Shown here piece after piece: positions 1 through 5,636 of a DNA stretch of 7,092 bases. The DNA is taken from contig JAFWWX010000135.1 in assembly GCA_017517985.1 (NCBI GenBank), forward strand, positions 1 to 7,092, in the 5' to 3' direction. A model generated the notes under the pieces. The model searched no databases, was not told the DNA's origin, and worked only from the letters and a program-made list of their open reading frames with translations. Made by a program: the position numbers and the translations under genes. Each line of letters opens with the position of its first letter. The first letter of the stretch is position 1. This DNA is from Clostridia bacterium (GTDB lineage: Bacteria; Bacillota_A; Clostridia; Oscillospirales; CAG-382).

Positions 1-68
1 CTCTCACAGTAAAAGAAATTGAAGACGAAATCAATTATCAGGAAACGATGTCTATGGGAGGTATGTAG
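1..68 (+). CDS. 3' end of an upstream gene (partial)
   Basis: The frame beginning at base 3 is open from the window edge and closes at the TAG at 66-68, giving about 21 residues that end in the Met/Gly-rich tail YQETMSMGGM. The next gene starts one base after this stop, and its Shine-Dalgarno sequence (GGAGGT, 57-62) lies inside these last codons, as expected for translationally coupled genes of one operon. The stub is too short to assign a family. That it is a real gene end is inferred from the tight junction and the open frame. Confidence 0.55.
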   Translation, partial: LTVKEIEDEINYQETMSMGGM

Positions 69-69
69 A

Positions 70-411
70 ATGGCTGTTTTGTTTTCTCACATTACCATAT
101 CAGCAGATAACGGATCAACAGAAACTTTTTTGTGCGGAGGTATTCCTGATAAAGAATCAGACTTTGAAAACCTTACAGCATATCAGAACTTTCTGGAAGA
201 CAATCCTGAAATTGAATCAATAGATGTCGAAGTCAGAAGTTTTCTGTACGGTGATGGAGAAGTAGTAGATGCAAACGAATATGAGGTTGCCTACTTTACA
301 AAACGAGGACCTGATTTTATAGAAAGGTCAACAGTAAAACCGTATGATGAATCAAACTTCATAATTCTTACAGACAATGATATTGATGAAGAACCACAAA
401 TGGAAATGTAG
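70..411 (+). CDS. Small, very acidic hypothetical protein (113 aa)
   Basis: I do not recognise the family. The frame is open further upstream through a TTG at 19, but I chose the ATG at 70 because GGAGGT (57-62) sits 7 nt before it and the upstream gene stops at 68. The product is soluble, with no signal peptide or membrane span. It carries 27 Asp/Glu against 6 Lys/Arg, a net charge of roughly -21, with acid runs in residues 27-54 and 102-112 (TDNDIDEEP near the end). Strong acidity in a small protein of a mobile element fits a DNA mimic but does not prove one. It is followed after 12 nt by the DUF3789-like gene, and its stop codon is part of that gene's ribosome binding site. Confidence 0.75.
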   Translation: MAVLFSHITISADNGSTETFLCGGIPDKESDFENLTAYQNFLEDNPEIESIDVEVRSFLYGDGEVVDANEYEVAYFTKRGPDFIERSTVKPYDESNFIILTDNDIDEEPQMEM

Positions 412-423
412 AGGTGAATAAAA

Positions 424-561
424 ATGCTGTATGTATTAAGTTTTGCCGGAGGAGCAATCTTCGGAGTAGTCATGATGTGCTGCTTCATTGTAAGCGGTCA
501 AGAATCAAGAATGGAGGAGAAATACCTGAATGGAGAACAGAATCAAGGTGATGGTCTTTGA
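424..561 (+). CDS. DUF3789-like single-span membrane peptide (45 aa)
   Basis: This 45-codon ORF starts at the ATG at 424 and is preceded by GAGGTG (411-416) at 7 nt spacing. Residues 3-23 form one hydrophobic segment (YVLSFAGGAIFGVVMMCCFIV) with a Gly-Gly and a Cys-Cys pair, followed by a short polar tail rich in Glu, Gln and Asn. Size, the single N-terminal span and the element context match DUF3789, a family of roughly 40-residue proteins of unknown function found on Firmicute elements and phages. The last 32 bases overlap the next gene in another frame, which suggests translational coupling. A membrane location is inferred from hydrophobicity; no function is known. Confidence 0.72.
   Translation: MLYVLSFAGGAIFGVVMMCCFIVSGQESRMEEKYLNGEQNQGDGL
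513..519 (+). promoter_or_regulatory. Ribosome binding site inside the DUF3789-like gene
   Basis: GGAGGAG lies 10 nt upstream of the ATG at 530 and within the coding sequence of the 45-aa membrane peptide. It fixes the start of the DUF3846-like gene and makes the two genes overlap. Confidence 0.75.
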
Positions 562-1417
562 ACCGTTAAAAGAACCTTATATAGAAAATATAAAGAATGT
601 ACCTGAAGCATATAAGAGCATTGTAGAAGGAGAAACAGAAGAAGTAAGGCTCGATGAAAAAACACTCCTTATATGCAATTCAGAGGGAAAAGAAAAAGAG
701 CTTGTTCCGAATAGAACGATCGGCAACGATATTATCTGTGGAACATTCTTTCTTGCAACAGATACCGGAAGTGATAAGTATGCCTCAATAACCCCAATGC
801 AAGCACAGTTTTATAACAAAAGATACGGTGATGCTGAAGTAATATCACAGGCAGATGTCAAATATTTGAGTCAGATCGGTTCAGTGGGTATTGGAAGGGA
901 TACGGTATATCTCAACAACCTGAGTATGAGATTTAATGAAGAGAAAATTGATTTCAAAAAGGTGGCAGCTTCGTACAAGACAGAAGACAAGCTCGAAGCA
1001 AAAGAACTTTTAAAAACAATGCATGAGGTCTTTTGCTCCACACACAAAACGGATTGTGTGGATGATCTCGATACTGTCGGAGATGAGTTTGTTTCACTTC
1101 CTGCAGTGATTAAGTCAGATAAGACAGGAGAAATCTGTGTGGGGCTAGTGTATGTAGATATTGAATCATCGGGTGAGCATTGGGGAACACAGTTTGCATT
1201 TAGTCTTGGCTTTTATGGTGAAGATGGAGAAACAATGCCACCGACAGTTAAGGCAGAGCGTGATAGAATCGGCTCATATGACTATTGGTACACACCAACC
1301 TTTGCAGGAGATATACATGTGAGCTTTGACGATGTCCCTGAAGATGTTCAAAGCATGCTCGATTATGCAAAGGGAATTGAAGAACAAACACAGGGAATGA
1401 ATATGAATTCAATATAA
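530..1417 (+). CDS. DUF3846-like N-terminal domain protein with uncharacterised C-terminal half (295 aa)
   Basis: Residues 4-100 resemble DUF3846, a family of unknown function common on clostridial conjugative elements. The visible pattern is an opening strand IKVMVFEPLKEPY, then an LLICNSEGK strand, the PNR motif (60-62), the IICGTFFLATD strand (68-78) and ITPMQAQFY. The rest (about 130-285) is not recognised. It has a helical charged stretch (140-165), two cysteines (C169, C176), a hydrophobic strand ICVGLVYVDIES (202-213), aromatic runs around 219-229 and 250-258, and a final amphipathic helix. No catalytic motif, signal peptide or membrane span is visible. The start is set by GGAGGAG at 513-519. 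It is followed after 21 nt by the ArdA-like gene, so the two are probably co-transcribed. The DUF3846 assignment is from memory of the family pattern. Confidence 0.7.
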   Translation: MENRIKVMVFEPLKEPYIENIKNVPEAYKSIVEGETEEVRLDEKTLLICNSEGKEKELVPNRTIGNDIICGTFFLATDTGSDKYASITPMQAQFYNKRYGDAEVISQADVKYLSQIGSVGIGRDTVYLNNLSMRFNEEKIDFKKVAASYKTEDKLEAKELLKTMHEVFCSTHKTDCVDDLDTVGDEFVSLPAVIKSDKTGEICVGLVYVDIESSGEHWGTQFAFSLGFYGEDGETMPPTVKAERDRIGSYDYWYTPTFAGDIHVSFDDVPEDVQSMLDYAKGIEEQTQGMNMNSI

Positions 1418-1438
1418 AACAGAAATGAGGAAAATGTG

Positions 1439-2566
1439 ATGATTTGTGAAATTGAGAATTTATCAAACGGTAAGGTGAAGATTTTATCGTTGCCTAAAGA
1501 AGCGAGAGATTTAGATGTGTTTCTTATGGAATTCGGACTAAACGATGAGAATAATTTTGCTCATGAGATTGTCTCAGTGGATACCGGAAGTAGAGAACTT
1601 AACAGCGAGATAATTTCCAGAAAATTAACGGTAGATGAATTGAACTACTTTGCTTTCTTTTACGAGCTTGAGAAAGGAAATTTTGAAGATAGGTTTATAA
1701 ATCTTATATATTCTGTTATTCCGACAACAAACAAGGACTTTCTTAATCTGGCATTTGATTCTGTCCTTTACGATTTTCATTATGTATCAGGCGATGAAGA
1801 GGCATACAGACTGCTAAAAGAGGACTACCCTGAATACGAAAAGATGTCTATGGTTGAAGCCTTACATGACGCACAAAAAAATAAGAAGGGAAAGTTTGTA
1901 AACAGACATCATTATGCAATACGGATCCCCGGCTTATGTGATGGTGATGACGCAGATTTTTATAATGGTATATCGATGGATTCTGATGTTGAGGATGATG
2001 GAATGCGTGATGTTGCAAGGATAACACTGATTGATTTTGAGGCACATAACAAGAAATGTGATGAGATTCCAAAGCTCACAATCAATCTCCCTACGACAGA
2101 TTACAGCATAACCCGTGCATTACATAGGATGAGAGATAAAAGATTTATTATAAGAGTGGAAAGGACACATATGTCAAAATTTCCTATAACATGGACGGTA
2201 GGTGATAGTATTAGGGAAATTAATTATTGTGCTGAGATTTGGGCAGGGATTGAAGACAATAATGCACTGAGATGTAAACTCAAAATATTAAGTAAACAGA
2301 AAAGGGAACAATACAGTGCCAGACGATTTTTGGAGATATATTATACACACGGATCTTACAGGTTCTATCCTGGCATCTGTTCTGAAACATCACTTGAATC
2401 ACTCGAACCGATAAAAAGTGCTGTGTTCCCAACCAATGAAGATCCCAAAAAGTTAGCTAAAGATATTTTGTCGAGATATGAGCATGTCTTCGTAGACGAA
2501 GGACTCGTTTTGAAAACAAAAGGCAATGATGGATTTGAAGCATATTTTGATATAGAATGGGCTTAA
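1439..2566 (+). CDS. Protein with ArdA-like N-terminus and unknown C-terminal region (375 aa)
   Basis: The first 90 residues follow the layout of one ArdA antirestriction module: an opening strand ICEIENLSNGKVKILSLP, a helix with DLDVFLMEFGL, a strand around EIVSVDT, then DELNYFAFFYELE, which matches the ELN-x-LA-x-LE helix of ArdA. ArdA proteins mimic DNA and block type I restriction enzymes. The remaining ~285 residues are not recognised. They include an acidic patch (DGDDAD and DSDVEDDGMRD, about 168-190), a basic stretch (about 225-245) and a final acidic strand. An alternative GTG start lies at 1436, one codon upstream. I prefer the ATG at 1439, which is 8 nt after GAGG (1427-1430). The gene is last before the strong terminator at 2582. 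The antirestriction role is inferred from the N-terminus only. Confidence 0.6.
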   Translation: MICEIENLSNGKVKILSLPKEARDLDVFLMEFGLNDENNFAHEIVSVDTGSRELNSEIISRKLTVDELNYFAFFYELEKGNFEDRFINLIYSVIPTTNKDFLNLAFDSVLYDFHYVSGDEEAYRLLKEDYPEYEKMSMVEALHDAQKNKKGKFVNRHHYAIRIPGLCDGDDADFYNGISMDSDVEDDGMRDVARITLIDFEAHNKKCDEIPKLTINLPTTDYSITRALHRMRDKRFIIRVERTHMSKFPITWTVGDSIREINYCAEIWAGIEDNNALRCKLKILSKQKREQYSARRFLEIYYTHGSYRFYPGICSETSLESLEPIKSAVFPTNEDPKKLAKDILSRYEHVFVDEGLVLKTKGNDGFEAYFDIEWA

Positions 2567-2581
2567 CAATAAAACAAAATT

Positions 2582-2634
2582 GAGGCGGTCAGTTTGTGTG
2601 AACTTAAACACACGAATTGACCGCCTCTTTTTTT
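2582..2634 (+). terminator. Strong intrinsic terminator
   Basis: Arms 2582-2600 and 2609-2627 pair over 19 bp (17 Watson-Crick and two G-U pairs, 2592/2617 and 2595/2614) around an 8-nt loop. The stem base is GAGGCGGTCA with TGACCGCCTC, followed immediately by seven Ts (2628-2634). The two wobble pairs would become A-C mismatches in the opposite transcript, so the structure favours + strand transcription. It begins 15 nt after the ArdA-like gene and should end that operon. Confidence 0.9.
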
Positions 2635-2645
2635 GTGCCTGAAAT
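2617..2645 (+). promoter_or_regulatory. Possible sigma-A promoter overlapping the terminator
   Basis: TTGACC (2617-2622, 5 of 6 to the -35 consensus) is followed after 17 bp by TGAAAT (2640-2645, 4 of 6 to the -10 consensus). A start near 2652 would place the ribosome binding site of the 15-codon ORF close to the 5' end of the transcript. The -35 box lies inside the 3' arm of the terminator stem. The -10 match is weak, so this is only a candidate, but a promoter for the downstream operon is needed somewhere here. Confidence 0.35.
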
Positions 2646-2668
2646 AAGGCAGAAAGGAGCAGATTGCT

Positions 2669-2716
2669 ATGAAAAAGAAATGTGGCAACCTGGTGCGCGA
2701 TGCACCCAAGGCATAA
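2669..2716 (+). CDS. Putative 15-codon leader peptide upstream of the adenine methylase
   Basis: The ATG at 2669 has AAGGAG (2654-2659) 9 nt upstream, the best ribosome binding site in this stretch, and opens MKKKCGNLVRDAPKA before TAA at 2714-2716. The peptide is basic, has one Cys, and shows no membrane span. The frame contains a small hairpin (GGTGC 2692-2696 with GCACC 2702-2706), and its stop codon lies in the 5' arm of the larger hairpin at 2710-2766. This arrangement resembles a leader ORF whose translation controls RNA folding. No run of regulatory codons typical of amino-acid attenuators is visible. Expression is inferred from the ribosome binding site alone. Confidence 0.45.
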   Translation: MKKKCGNLVRDAPKA

Positions 2717-2766
2717 ATATCGTAGTGAACCGGCGGTTGTGAAATGCAACCGCCTAAATTTATGCC
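2710..2766 (+). promoter_or_regulatory. Two-tier hairpin in the leader of the adenine methylase gene
   Basis: The outer stem is a perfect 9-bp pairing, GGCATAAAT (2710-2718) with ATTTATGCC (2758-2766). The inner stem is GGCGGTTGT (2732-2740) with GCAACCGCC (2746-2754), eight Watson-Crick pairs plus one G-U around the 5-nt loop GAAAT. They are joined by an asymmetric internal loop of 13 and 3 nt. No T-run follows, so it is not an intrinsic terminator. The ribosome binding site of the methylase begins 5 nt after the outer stem. It may be a cis-acting control element or a small structured RNA; the function is inferred. Confidence 0.6.
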
Positions 2767-2771
2767 AAATC

Positions 2772-2776
2772 GGAGG
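2772..2776 (+). promoter_or_regulatory. Ribosome binding site that points to an ATA start
   Basis: GGAGG at 2772-2776 is the only good Shine-Dalgarno sequence before the adenine methylase. Ideal spacing (8 nt) leads to the codon ATA at 2785, not to a canonical start. The in-frame GTG at 2776-2778 overlaps the last base of the site and has no upstream Shine-Dalgarno sequence of its own. Confidence 0.7.
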
Positions 2777-3804
2777 TGTTTGAGATAGCTAAATATCAGA
2801 ACAGCCCGATTCCATATGTAGGCGGAAAAAGAGCAATGAGAGAGATAATCTTAAAGTCGTTCCCTCTGCAGTACCGTAGGTACATAGAGGTATTCGGCGG
2901 AGGTGCTTCAATCCTCTTTGCGAAACAGAAAGAAAAGTTTGAGGTGTATAACGACTTCAATGGTGACCTTGTAAACATGTTCAGATGTATCAAGGAACGA
3001 CCGCTTGCGTTACTTAAAACCTTAAAGTTTTTTCCGCTTCACAGTAGGCAGGACTTTAACATACTGCTGGACTTCCTAAACGGTGACGAACCAAAATACC
3101 CATACCAGAAGGAAGAAATGCAAATAGCAGAGGAGTATTTTGACAAACGAGATGAAGAAGAAATTAAACACATTTTGAGCGAAAAGGTAAAACTTTACGA
3201 TGTAGAAAGGGCGGCTACCTTCTATAAGTTGATTAGATACAGCTATGGAAGTGCCGGAAAGAGCTTCGGCGGACAGCCTGTAAACCTTTCGAGTACATTG
3301 GAGCTTCTATCTGCGGCTGCTTTCAGATTGAGAGAAACCGTAATCGAGAACAAGGACTTTGAAGGTCTGATCAAACAATATGACAGACTCGAATCGTTCT
3401 TCTATCTCGATCCACCATATGTAGAAACGGAGGGACATTACATGGTTGACTTCCCGAAAGAAAACCACATCAGACTGTTTAAAACCTTAAGCGAAATCAA
3501 AGGTAAATTTCTTCTGTCATACAATGATTGTGAATTTATCAAAGAACTATACAAGGACTATACAATCGTTGAACACACTCGTGCAAATCCTCTCGCTCAC
3601 AGATATGACTCCGGCAGTCAGTTCAAGGAGCTTTTAATCGCCAACTACGATATAAACGAAAGAAGAAAAAACGAACCTAAACAATTATGTCTATTCGGAG
3701 AGGATGATTTTTATGAGTTTAATTATTTACAGGACTACAGGTACAAGAGGCCGAATCACACTACCGTTTTTATTCCGAGAACTCTTGAGGAAAATAGGCA
3801 ATAA
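2776..3804 (+). CDS. D12-class DNA N6-adenine methyltransferase (Dam-like)
   Basis: The enzyme would transfer a methyl group from S-adenosylmethionine to adenine N6 in a short DNA site. With residues counted from GTG 2776, the motifs run in D12 (alpha-group) order: PIPYVGGKR (11-19, motif X), EVFGGGAS (38-45, SAM-binding motif I), a target-recognition region (about 70-200) with FYKLIRYSYGSAGKSFGG, then the catalytic DPPY (212-215) and LLSYND (246-251). It appears complete. The start is unclear: GTG 2776 is the only canonical start that keeps the N-terminal motif, but the ribosome binding site suggests initiation at ATA 2785, and the next ATG (2836) would remove motif X. The final ~30 residues after QLCLFGED overlap the next gene out of frame and look like an extension after loss of an older stop. 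No endonuclease gene is adjacent, so it is an orphan methylase here. The recognition site cannot be read from sequence. Confidence 0.9.
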   Translation: MFEIAKYQNSPIPYVGGKRAMREIILKSFPLQYRRYIEVFGGGASILFAKQKEKFEVYNDFNGDLVNMFRCIKERPLALLKTLKFFPLHSRQDFNILLDFLNGDEPKYPYQKEEMQIAEEYFDKRDEEEIKHILSEKVKLYDVERAATFYKLIRYSYGSAGKSFGGQPVNLSSTLELLSAAAFRLRETVIENKDFEGLIKQYDRLESFFYLDPPYVETEGHYMVDFPKENHIRLFKTLSEIKGKFLLSYNDCEFIKELYKDYTIVEHTRANPLAHRYDSGSQFKELLIANYDINERRKNEPKQLCLFGEDDFYEFNYLQDYRYKRPNHTTVFIPRTLEENRQ

Positions 3805-4036
3805 CACCTATATCAAGATTGTTTTCGATGGTGTGAGGCTGATTATAACACCAATGGTTGATAAAGGGAAATACCTGCAGGAATTTGATGTAGGTGTAAA
3901 CCTTACTGAAAATGAAGCTGATGAGCTTCTTGTTGGCTACAGCAAGGAGTCGTTGATGAACATGCAAGCAGCAGTACAAAAAAGATTACAAATGTGTACT
4001 GAAGGTGAATCGGCTAATATCAACGGCGGAAAGTAA
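3713..4036 (+). CDS. Small AbrB/SpoVT-like DNA-binding protein (107 aa)
   Basis: Residues 5-47 have the swapped-hairpin layout of SpoVT/AbrB/MazE N-termini: YRTTGTRGRITLPFLFRELL, a GN turn, then the strands YIKIVFDGVRLIITP. The Arg-Gly-Arg-Ile-Thr-Leu-Pro segment is the characteristic part. Residues 50-107 form a probably helical, unrecognised tail ending in NGGK. An ATG at 3704 is also in frame, but the one at 3713 has GGAGAGG (3698-3703) at 9 nt spacing and is preferred. The gene overlaps the 3' end of the adenine methylase by 92 bp in another frame. A small regulator beside a methylase may control the operon; this is inference. The domain call is from pattern only and moderately sure. Confidence 0.6.
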   Translation: MSLIIYRTTGTRGRITLPFLFRELLRKIGNNTYIKIVFDGVRLIITPMVDKGKYLQEFDVGVNLTENEADELLVGYSKESLMNMQAAVQKRLQMCTEGESANINGGK

Positions 4037-4105
4037 GAACAACGAATCATAAAAATTTAATACCTTCATGAAGTGTCGATGAGCTTTAGTCACCTGATTG
4101 GAGCG

Positions 4106-5230
4106 ATGAAAACAGTGATTAGATTTTTCGATATGTTTTCAGGCATTGGCGGTTTCAGAGCAGGACTTGAAAGAGTCGGCGGATACAAGTGCATTGGTCA
4201 CTGTGAAATAGATCCGTTTGCAAACAGAAGCTACAATGCCATTTTTGATACTGAAGGTGAGGTTTTTTTTGATGACGCTACGAAAATTAACCCAAAGAAT
4301 ATCCCGGAGTTTGATCTCCTTTGTGCTGGGTTTCCGTGCCAGTCATTTTCGGTCGCCGGAAAGCGAGGAGGTTTCGAAGATTCAAGAGGTACTCTCTTCT
4401 TCGAAATTGCAAAAGTTCTTAAAGAAAGGCAGCCTAAATATTTTCTTCTTGAAAATGTTCCCGGACTGCTTAGTCATAACAAAGGGCAAACATTCCTTAC
4501 AATCCTGCGAACGTTGGATGAATTGGGGTATGGTATTGAATGGCAAGTGCTTAACAGCGCAGATTTCGCTGTTCCCCAATCCAGAAAAAGAGTGTACGCT
4601 TTCGGATATCGTGATATCCGATGCGCCGGAAAAGTACTACCTTTCACAGAGTGCAACCCACAGACTCTTAAGCAAGTCATTGGAGGAAATCAAGGACAAA
4701 GAGTGTACGACATAGATTGTCTCAGTTGTACACTAGCAGCAAATGCAGGCGGTCAGGGCGGAAAAACAGGCATGTATATAGACATGAATGAAAACCCGTG
4801 TATCACTTGCTTGGCAAGATGCATTAAAAGCAGATACAACAGTGGGATAACAAATCGCAGAGGAGAAAACTCAGCCATATTAGAGTGTTATATGCCATGT
4901 CTGACTCCGAACAGACTACATAAAAGGCAACAAGGTCAAAGATTCAGACCTGATGGTTGTCCGATGTTCACCCTGACCGCATGCGATATACACGGTATCT
5001 TAATGGGATGCAGAATCCGTAAGCTTATGCCGAAAGAGTGCCTAAGATTACAAGGCTTTGCAGACGAACAGATAGACCGCATGCTTGAACTGAACTCAGA
5101 CAATCAACTATATAAACAAGCAGGAAACGCCGTAACAGTTACGGTCGTACAAGCAATAGGAGAGCGAATTAAGCTCTTGGATGATCAATTATATAAAAGG
5201 AGGAACAAGATTTATGGATTACAAAGCTAA
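4106..5230 (+). CDS. C5 cytosine DNA methyltransferase (Dcm-type)
   Basis: The enzyme would methylate carbon 5 of cytosine in a short DNA site using S-adenosylmethionine. Counting from the ATG at 4106 (374 aa), the motifs are all present in order: FDMFSGIGGF (8-17, motif I), GFPCQSFS with the catalytic Cys at 78 (motif IV), LLENVPG (114-120, motif VI), QSRKRVYAFG (158-167, motif VIII), a target-recognition region of about 140 residues, RKLMPKECLRLQGF (305-318, motif IX) and KQAGNAVTVTVV (337-348, motif X). Start choice is weak: ATG 4079 and GTG 4073 are in frame but have no clear ribosome binding site, and GGAG at 4100-4103 is very close to 4106. The C-terminus overlaps spoVG by 17 bp. No cognate endonuclease is visible. 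Sequence specificity is not predictable by eye. Confidence 0.93.
   Translation: MKTVIRFFDMFSGIGGFRAGLERVGGYKCIGHCEIDPFANRSYNAIFDTEGEVFFDDATKINPKNIPEFDLLCAGFPCQSFSVAGKRGGFEDSRGTLFFEIAKVLKERQPKYFLLENVPGLLSHNKGQTFLTILRTLDELGYGIEWQVLNSADFAVPQSRKRVYAFGYRDIRCAGKVLPFTECNPQTLKQVIGGNQGQRVYDIDCLSCTLAANAGGQGGKTGMYIDMNENPCITCLARCIKSRYNSGITNRRGENSAILECYMPCLTPNRLHKRQQGQRFRPDGCPMFTLTACDIHGILMGCRIRKLMPKECLRLQGFADEQIDRMLELNSDNQLYKQAGNAVTVTVVQAIGERIKLLDDQLYKRRNKIYGLQS
5197..5203 (+). promoter_or_regulatory. Ribosome binding site of spoVG within the cytosine methylase gene
   Basis: AAGGAGG lies 10 nt before the ATG at 5214 and inside the last codons of the cytosine methylase. It decides the spoVG start over the longer upstream open frame and makes the two genes overlap by 17 bp. 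Confidence 0.8.
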
Positions 5231-5624
5231 TGTAACTTTAATGACAAAACCCGGAAGCTTGAAAGGCGTAGCCTCAGTTTCCATCAATGAGGAGTTCGTT
5301 GTAAAAGGACTCAGAATTTACGAGGGTGACAATGGTCCCTTCGTATCAATGCCTTCCCGTAAGGTTGGCGAGAACTATGAGGATATTTGCTTCCCGATTA
5401 CTGCAGAGGGCAGAGAAGCTCTTCACAGTGCGGTACTTGAAGCATATGAACAGAAATTGACTCAGCAGGAGGAGCAGACCAATGAAGAAGGTAAAAATGG
5501 CAAAAAATCCGGAAGTAAGAAATCTCAGAAACAGTCAGATGCACCTAAAGCAGATGAAAACGGTGAAGAGATGTCCGAGGATCAGGAAGAACAGACCGAG
5601 GCAGGGCCGGAAATGAGCATGTGA
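5214..5624 (+). CDS. spoVG: SpoVG family nucleic-acid-binding regulator with charged tail (136 aa)
   Basis: Residues 1-82 match SpoVG, a small DNA/RNA-binding regulator of sporulation, division and virulence genes in Firmicutes. Visible features are the repeated-strand start (YKANVTLM), LKGVASVSINEEFVVKGLRI, the GDNGPFVSMPSRK loop (38-50), YEDICFPIT (55-63) and the C-terminal helix REALHSAVLEAYEQ (67-80). Chromosomal SpoVG is usually under 100 residues. Here about 50 extra residues follow, made almost only of E, Q, K, S, N, D and G, first Lys-rich (94-106) then acidic (114-129), and probably disordered. The last codons are followed at once by the ribosome binding site of the DUF3849 gene. As a gene carried between a methylase and element accessory genes it is probably an element-borne copy and not the host's housekeeping spoVG. 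Confidence 0.9.
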   Translation: MDYKANVTLMTKPGSLKGVASVSINEEFVVKGLRIYEGDNGPFVSMPSRKVGENYEDICFPITAEGREALHSAVLEAYEQKLTQQEEQTNEEGKNGKKSGSKKSQKQSDAPKADENGEEMSEDQEEQTEAGPEMSM

Positions 5625-5636
5625 GGTGAATAGCCA

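Noticed and set aside
19..69. The upstream TTG extension of the 113-aa acidic protein
   Set aside because: It would overlap the end of the preceding gene, has no ribosome binding site, and a well-spaced GGAGGT points to the ATG at 70.
2732..2754. The inner GGCGGTTGT/GCAACCGCC hairpin as a second intrinsic terminator
   Set aside because: The sequence after it is TAAATTTATGCC with no T-run, and the outer 9-bp stem encloses it, so it is better described as part of a leader structure.
4064..4073. 10-bp perfect palindrome CTTCATGAAG in the gap before the cytosine methylase
   Set aside because: It does not extend beyond 10 bp, has no second copy nearby and no promoter elements around it, so chance is a sufficient explanation for calling no operator.
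4218..4715. A 165-codon open frame overlapping the cytosine methylase in another frame
   Set aside because: It lies wholly within the region encoding methylase motifs IV to VIII, has no recognisable domain, and is Ser/Leu/Lys-rich as expected of a shifted reading frame.
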